A program made the translations under genes and the position numbers. Shown here piece after piece: positions 58,930 to 64,000 of a DNA stretch of 64,000 bases. Source of the DNA: Cryptomeria japonica. Its lineage: Eukaryota; Streptophyta; Pinopsida; Cupressales; Cupressaceae. The notes beneath the pieces were generated by a model that was not told where the DNA came from, searched no databases, and worked only from the letters and a program-made list of their open reading frames with translations. The stretch's first letter is position 1, and each line of letters starts with the position of its first letter. The stretch covers positions 718,229,867-718,293,866 of the forward strand of contig NC_081413.1 in assembly GCF_030272615.1 (NCBI RefSeq), read 5' to 3'.

Positions 58930-58990
58930 GGACCAGAGCGCCCAGCGCCCTGGTCCCTCAGGACTAGGGCGCCCAGCGCCCTGGTCCCTG
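58930..58990. repeat. Palindromic minisatellite in TRG-3 5' LTR
   Basis: Two tandem units containing GCGCCCAGCGCCCTGGTCCC lie about 120 bp upstream of the TATA motif. Confidence 0.88.
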
Positions 58991-59110
58991 GGTCCTATTT
59001 TGGGCCCGGTTTCCTAAGTGATATCGGGTCTTTTTGATTGCAATTTGGAAATATACTTCCCTGGTCCGCCTAAGGTCGGGAAAATCAGTCTATCAGCCCT
59101 AAATGACAAG

Positions 59111-59119
59111 TATATAAAC
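59111..59119 (+). promoter_or_regulatory. TATA box of TRG-3 LTR
   Basis: TATATAAAC is kept at the matching place in all five TRG LTRs (on minus in TRG-1 and TRG-2). Conservation and position make it the likely core promoter, with transcription starting about 30 bp downstream. Confidence 0.7.
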
Positions 59120-59977
59120 TACATTTTCCTCTTTCATTCGATATGATGGAAAAGGTGTGGAAACTATACTCAAGCATTCAAGCATTCAAGCATTCAAGCA
59201 ATTGATCATTTCAAGTCTCCATTCAAGGCTAAGTGTTGCATTCAAGACAAGGATTCAACCATTGAAGAGGAGATCACATACAACATACAACATACAACAT
59301 CTAAACCTTTGCACATAAGGACACAAACATCCTTAGAACAAGGTATTAGTACTTGTTTTACATTACAGTCATTTACATTTACAGCTCTTGCTCATTTCTT
59401 GGTTAATTCCAAAACTGGGGTTTGACCTAAAGGCAAACCCCTAATCCCTAACCCCCCCAATCGTCTTCGCTTTTCTGTGTGTAGGTTGCAGGTACGCGGC
59501 TGAAATTGAAGATCTGGAATCCTTGTGCAGAGACGAACAGATCCCCCTTCGTTTCGCGGATTTTTCGGAGGACCGTGGCGCCGGGCGCCATCGTCCTGAC
59601 AACTTTTGCTCAAATTTGTAGGACAGTGCCGTATCGACATTTTACTGCTAATTCCAGGTCCGCAGCTTCATCCTATAATCCGAACTCAGTTTATAAGCGA
59701 ATCTTTATGACTTTCTATGCATCCTTAGCTTAATTTCCTTAATCAACATTCTTTACAAAAGAGGGTAGCCTTGCTTTCCTAACCCTTGAAATTCATTTAG
59801 CATCCAATCTTGCATTACGTGGGATTGGATCTTATGAGTTTCAACCCCTCTTTTGAATGTAAAGTCTTTCCCCTAAGTGAAAACCCATCGAATCCTAGCG
59901 AACCTCCCTTCTCTCTCCTTGGAGTTAGAAGAGGGGAGACCAACTAGGGTTCGACTGCGATTTTCCGCTTTACATTT

Positions 59978-59995
59978 TGGTGAACCTGACGTGAA
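59978..59995 (+). promoter_or_regulatory. TRG-3 primer binding site
   Basis: TGGTGAACCTGACGTGAA lies three bases after the LTR end. It differs by one transition from the family consensus. The primer tRNA is not assigned. Confidence 0.7.
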
Positions 59996-61149
59996 ACATC
60001 CTTTCTGATTTTTCATGCTTAGATCTGAAAAAATTGATTACATTTCCATGTTTGATCTTTTGCAAAGTTTTAGAGGTGATTGCATTAAAACCCTAAAATT
60101 TCTTTTTAGTAATTAAACTTGCAAAATGTCTAAATGTTAATGCTTGTTTCAGATCTGTCCTTCTATTACAAATTATCAATTCATATTTGTGCTTTAATTC
60201 TGAAAATTAAGTGGTTAAAAGTCAAAACCCTAATTTTTGAAACCCTCTTGATTCAACCTTTGTCCGATAATTTGACCAATCAAAACATCTCCAAATCAGC
60301 TGTAACTTTGGATTCCGCAATAAAATCACAATATCTTTCATCCCTGAAAATTTGGAAAAAAGTTGCGAGGACCGTGTTGCACTCCGAGCGCCATCATCGC
60401 CGACATTTTTTCCAAAATTTCAGGAGTGAGATCTTGCTGTATTTTCCTGCTAAAATCCAGAATTTTGGCTGATTTTGTCAATTATAACACTTTCAAAATT
60501 ACAGTCAAAGTTGGTCTTGTGATTGCGTGGTCTAAGGCTCCTAATCATTCAAAAATTATCGAAACTAAAATTTTGTGTCAAAATTGTGTTCTTACTGTCT
60601 TAGATCTGAAAAGTGTATTTGCATTCATTCGAAATTTCAGTGCTTTATTCAAATATTTGCATTTTGTGACTTTTGAAATTAAGTGCCTAATTACAACAAC
60701 TTTGATTTCCGCTTTCAAAATTGAATTTTGCGTGAAATTGAGTCAATTTTCAAATTTCAAAATCTGCATTGCTCTTGACATTCCCTCTAAAATCATAAAA
60801 TTCAAAATTTCAGTTTCCCTCTCTTTTTCAAAATTCAAATTTTGCATTTTTTGACAATCTTGATAGGGTTCAATTTTGAATTTGCAACTTTAATTTGGCC
60901 TATCTACAGATCGTAAAATCCCTCAATTTTTTCAGATTATCTCTAAAATCATCATACCTTTCATCCCTGCAAATTTCGAAAAAAGTTGCAAGGACCGTGT
61001 TGCACTCCGAGTGCCACGGTCCCGGACATTTTTTCTGAAATTTTGGGGGACTGTTGTGATTGCATTTAACAGCTTAAATCTGGAAGATTGGCTAGTTTTA
61101 CTGAAAATTGCTACCTCTAAAATCAAAATCTTTTCTCTCTCTCTAGTAC
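59996..61149 (+). other. TRG-3 leader with two palindrome modules
   Basis: Two similar modules (about 60330-60480 and 60950-61100) share TTTCATCCCTG, AAAAAAGTTGC, AGGACCGTGTTGCACTCCGAG and GACATTTTTTC. The leader ORF of TRG-1 and TRG-2 is split here into 60134-60472 and 60363-60854 by a frameshift. A phrase TTGTTTCAG near 60147 could be a 3' splice site, which is speculative. Confidence 0.65.
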
Positions 61150-64000
61150 ATGAGTTTTACAACAATAAGCCCTACTTACACTATTCCCGTTAGACGAAGC
61201 CGTAGAATTAAGTCTTTCCGAGGTTTAACTACTGAGGAGATGGAACCTAATTTGAGTAGTCTTTTTAACGAGGACATGGGTAATTCCTCTAATCCTCCTA
61301 ATGATGAAGAAGCTCCCCATGAAGTTTCTGTTGAACAACTTTCCAAATTGGATAACTAATTTGATGATTTTCACCAATGGATGTCTCATGAGTATCCCGA
61401 TAGTCAAGCTCTTCCTTTAATTGAGGGTCTAAAACGTATGCTTCAAAGTGATAAGAATGGAATTGATGTTTTACGTGGTATCGCACACATTGTGGATTCA
61501 AATGTGATGCCTATGAAGAGTTGTGCTGAATCTTTAGGTTATACACAACCTCCTACACAAGTCAATCATTCTATTCCTTTGACCACTTCTATTGCTAGTA
61601 TACCTACCTTTACATCAAACATCATGGCTACCTCTATACAAGACATTCCTCCTATGATTACCAGTCATGGGGGCAATCCTCCTTCTTCAATTAACCCTAT
61701 TCCTTCATTCAATCCGACTTCTTCATTCATTCCTTCAATAAGTGTTCCTATTACATCTTCACAAATGAACATGACACAAGGGGGCAATTCATTTAACCAT
61801 TCCATTCCTCCTTGTAGTGTTCCTCCTATCCAATCATCCCCTATGGTTGACTATCATAGGGTCCCACCACCTTACTCTTTACCATCTTTTAATAACATCA
61901 CACCTCCATCTCAATCTAACACACCTAATATGAACTCTTCGACTGAAGCTACCATTAATAATCTTGCACAAACTGTCTCTTCTTTACAGCAACAAATTGC
62001 CTCTATGAATCAATCTAAGTTTAGTGTGCCCACATTTGATGTTGCGAGTCCACTTTCTCTTGACATTGTTCGAGCTATTCCTCCTAAGCATGTTGAAATC
62101 CCGCATTTGGAACTTTATAATGGTAAAGGAGATCCTCTAACACATGTTAAGACTTTTCAAACAATATGTACTGATTTTGCTTATGACCAAAGGTTGCTTA
62201 CAAAACTATTCACTAGAACATTAAGAGACAAAGCCCTACAATGGTATTGCTCGTTGCCTTCTTATTCTATTACTTCTTTCGAACAACTTGCAAATGCTTT
62301 CATTCAACAATTTCAAAACAATATAAGTCCTAAAGTTACTTTGATTGATTTAATGCATTGTAAACAAGGTGTTAAAGAAAAAGTGACTGATTTCATTGGT
62401 AGATATAAGCATTTGTATGCTCAAATTTCTTTTCCAGTGCCTGATAATGATATTCAAAGAATCTTTATTTTTAATTTGCAAAAAGATATTCGAGACAAAC
62501 TTCTATTTTCTGAGTTTACTTCTTTCCAACAGTTGTGCGCCACTCTTCACAATTATCAACTGACCGTGAGTCAAATGGAACAATCACATCCTATGGCTCC
62601 GAGTGATAAGGGTGATAGCAGTCAACAACCATTTGGGAAGTTTAAACTGAACAGAGATTCCATCAAATTCAATGAAAACATCATCAACAACAATGTGAAT
62701 GCAGCATCAGGTGTGCCTCCTATTTCTAAATTTTTCAAGAAAGAAAGAAAGTATACTCCTTTGAACGAATCATTGCATGATATTATGAATAAGTTATTGG
62801 GACAAAATGTGCTTACCCTTCCTCCTATAAGACAAATTGATCCTGCAAAGATTACTTCACCTTATTTTGATCACAAAGCTTTTTGTCACTTTCATCGTCA
62901 GCCTGGGCATGATACTGAAAAATGTTTTTCTCTAAAGGGTAAAATTCAAGATTTGATTGATAATAATACTATTTCTATTTCTAGAGTGAATGATAAAGGC
63001 AACACATCTGTAGCTCCTCCTAACCAAAATCTTCAGATTTTTACTGATCCATTACTTTCTCATACTTCTCATACTTTTAATGTGATTGAGGCTAATGATT
63101 TCTCTCTCTCATCTGATGGTCTTGTGTCTATGACTCCGAATGTGATTAACTTTGTAGAGCAGCAAGAAAACCCTAAAGAACCTTCCATCACATTTGATTC
63201 CAGTGAAACCATTAGGGCACCTGATGGTCCTTTATACATAGTCGCAAAAGTCAAGAATATGCCTTGCCATGGAGTGCTTATTGATCCTTCGTGCATGGTT
63301 AATGTTATTACTGAAGAATTTCTTTTTACTTTGCAATTGAATCGTGTGATCTATGACAAAACAGATGTGATTGTGAAATTATTTGATGCATTTTCTTCTC
63401 CTGCAATTGGTTCTATTACATTGCCTATTGAGGTCCATAACAAATCTCTTGATGTGAACTTTGCTATTATTCCTTCTTCCGAACAATTTCGTGTGAAGCT
63501 TGGCTATCCTTGGCTATCTTCCATGAAAGCTATTGCTTCTCCTATTCATAAATGTTTGAAATTTCCCCATAATGGTGAAGTTGTTACTGTCAATCATAGT
63601 CTCTTTAAACCAGCTGAAAGAACCTCTAGTGTTCCTATTGATTACTTTTGGCCTAAACAATTCCAATCTCTTCCTCCACGAAGTGATCATCTTTTCAAAT
63701 CTTATGAAAAGTGGAAAATAGATATGATCCTATCTCTAAGTGAACCTAGAACACCTAAACTTGACATTCCTATCATTCTTGAGAAGGAAATTCTTCCTTT
63801 GAAAGACACAACTAATGTCTTTCCTCAAGAAGATTCTCAACCCGTCCCCATGGATGTGACTATGTCTATACCTAATAAATCTTTTAAAAGTAGACCTATA
63901 CCTCCTCGTCATGATGGACTTGGTCTTCTTCCTAAACCAAAAGCTCCTGCTTTATATGGAGCAGTTCCTCCTCCTGCCTTCTATAGAGAGAACAGACCTT
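61150..64000 (+). pseudogene. gag: TRG-3 gag-like gene, one stop, cut by window end
   Basis: The ATG matching the TRG-2 start is at 61240. An upstream in-frame ATG at 61150 would add 30 residues. TAA at 61357-61359 replaces a Gln codon (CAA in TRG-1 and TRG-2). After it the frame appears open to the window end. The gag domain (about 62040-62420), knuckle CHFHRQPGHDTEKC (62887) and D-P-S-C-M-V site (63283) are all present. About 400 bp of the frame should lie beyond 64000. Confidence 0.88.

Larger units (their letters stand above)
58758..59974 (+). repeat. TRG-3 5' LTR
   Basis: It is 1,217 bp, TGTAGTGTCC to CGCTTTACA. It holds a two-unit palindromic minisatellite (58930-58990), a TATA motif (59111-59119), CAAGCATT repeats (about 59170-59195) and a perfect-looking GC palindrome (about 59571-59597). 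Confidence 0.92.
26020..64000 (-). mobile_element. GYP-1: gag-only gypsy-type element, minus strand, incomplete
   Basis: The LTR copies at 26020-28655 and 56117-58757 match with about 10% divergence. A primer site on minus (56095-56112) and a Gag on minus (54400-55065) give the orientation. Removing GYP-2 and TRG-2 leaves an internal region of about 3.5 kb with gag-related frames only and no RT or integrase. Its 5' LTR is interrupted by TRG-3, so the outer end lies beyond 64000. The right-hand TSD cannot be checked. Confidence 0.75.
58758..64000 (+). mobile_element. TRG-3: gag-only LTR retrotransposon, plus strand, cut by window end
   Basis: The 5' LTR (58758-59974), primer site, leader and Gag-like frame match TRG-1 and TRG-2 in the opposite orientation. 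The left flank ATAAC (58753-58757) would be its TSD. It lies inside the GYP-1 5' LTR. The element continues beyond 64000. Confidence 0.9.

Overview
This window is nuclear DNA from a large-genome plant, made almost entirely of LTR retrotransposons inserted into one another. I see no convincing host gene, rRNA, tRNA, CRISPR array or bacterial signature. The evidence is Ty1/copia and Ty3/gypsy domains, initiator-Met-type primer sites, TG...CA LTR ends, 5-bp target duplications and heavy nonsense decay. A gymnosperm is possible from element style and nesting depth, but I cannot name the species.

Names used here: COP-1, an outer copia-type element (+) with a gag and no recognisable pol, starting at 1191. 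COP-2, copia (+), 2260-20620, inside the COP-1 5' LTR (TSD TTATT). SOLO-1, a solo-LTR-like insert in the COP-2 RT/RNase H region, 6778-18726 (TSD GAAGG). TRG-1, a gag-only LTR element (-), 9998-17813, inside SOLO-1. GYP-1, a gag-only gypsy element with a Tat/Ogre-like primer site (-), starting at 26020 inside the COP-1 3' LTR and running past the window end. GYP-2, a chromovirus (+), 30217-46006, inside GYP-1. COP-3, same family as COP-2 (+), 34521-41198, in the GYP-2 RT/RNase H region (TSD GAATG). SOLO-2, 41337-42503, in the GYP-2 RNase H (TSD CAATG). TRG-2 (-), 46236-54160, inside GYP-1. TRG-3 (+), from 58758 past the window end, inside the GYP-1 5' LTR.

Layout: 1-1190 is AT-rich flank. 1191-26019 is COP-1 with COP-2, SOLO-1 and TRG-1 nested four deep. 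26020-64000 is GYP-1 with GYP-2 (holding COP-3 and SOLO-2), TRG-2 and TRG-3. By eye, LTR pairs diverge most in the outer elements (about 10% in COP-1 and GYP-1), less in COP-3 and least in TRG-1 (about 2-3%), which matches the nesting order.

The most interesting system is the TRG family. Three copies share LTRs of about 1.2 kb, a primer site, a polypurine tract, a leader of about 1.25 kb and a Gag-like frame of about 1,110 codons. None has reverse transcriptase, RNase H or integrase. They resemble the TR-GAG class of non-autonomous elements and would need enzymes in trans. The family also carries GC-rich palindromes in the LTR and leader, a variable-number palindromic minisatellite upstream of the TATA box, and a protease-like motif reading D-P-S. 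TRG-1 is flanked by a 157-bp direct duplication instead of 5 bp and lacks one LTR terminus, which suggests integrase-independent capture. No gene in the window looks intact.
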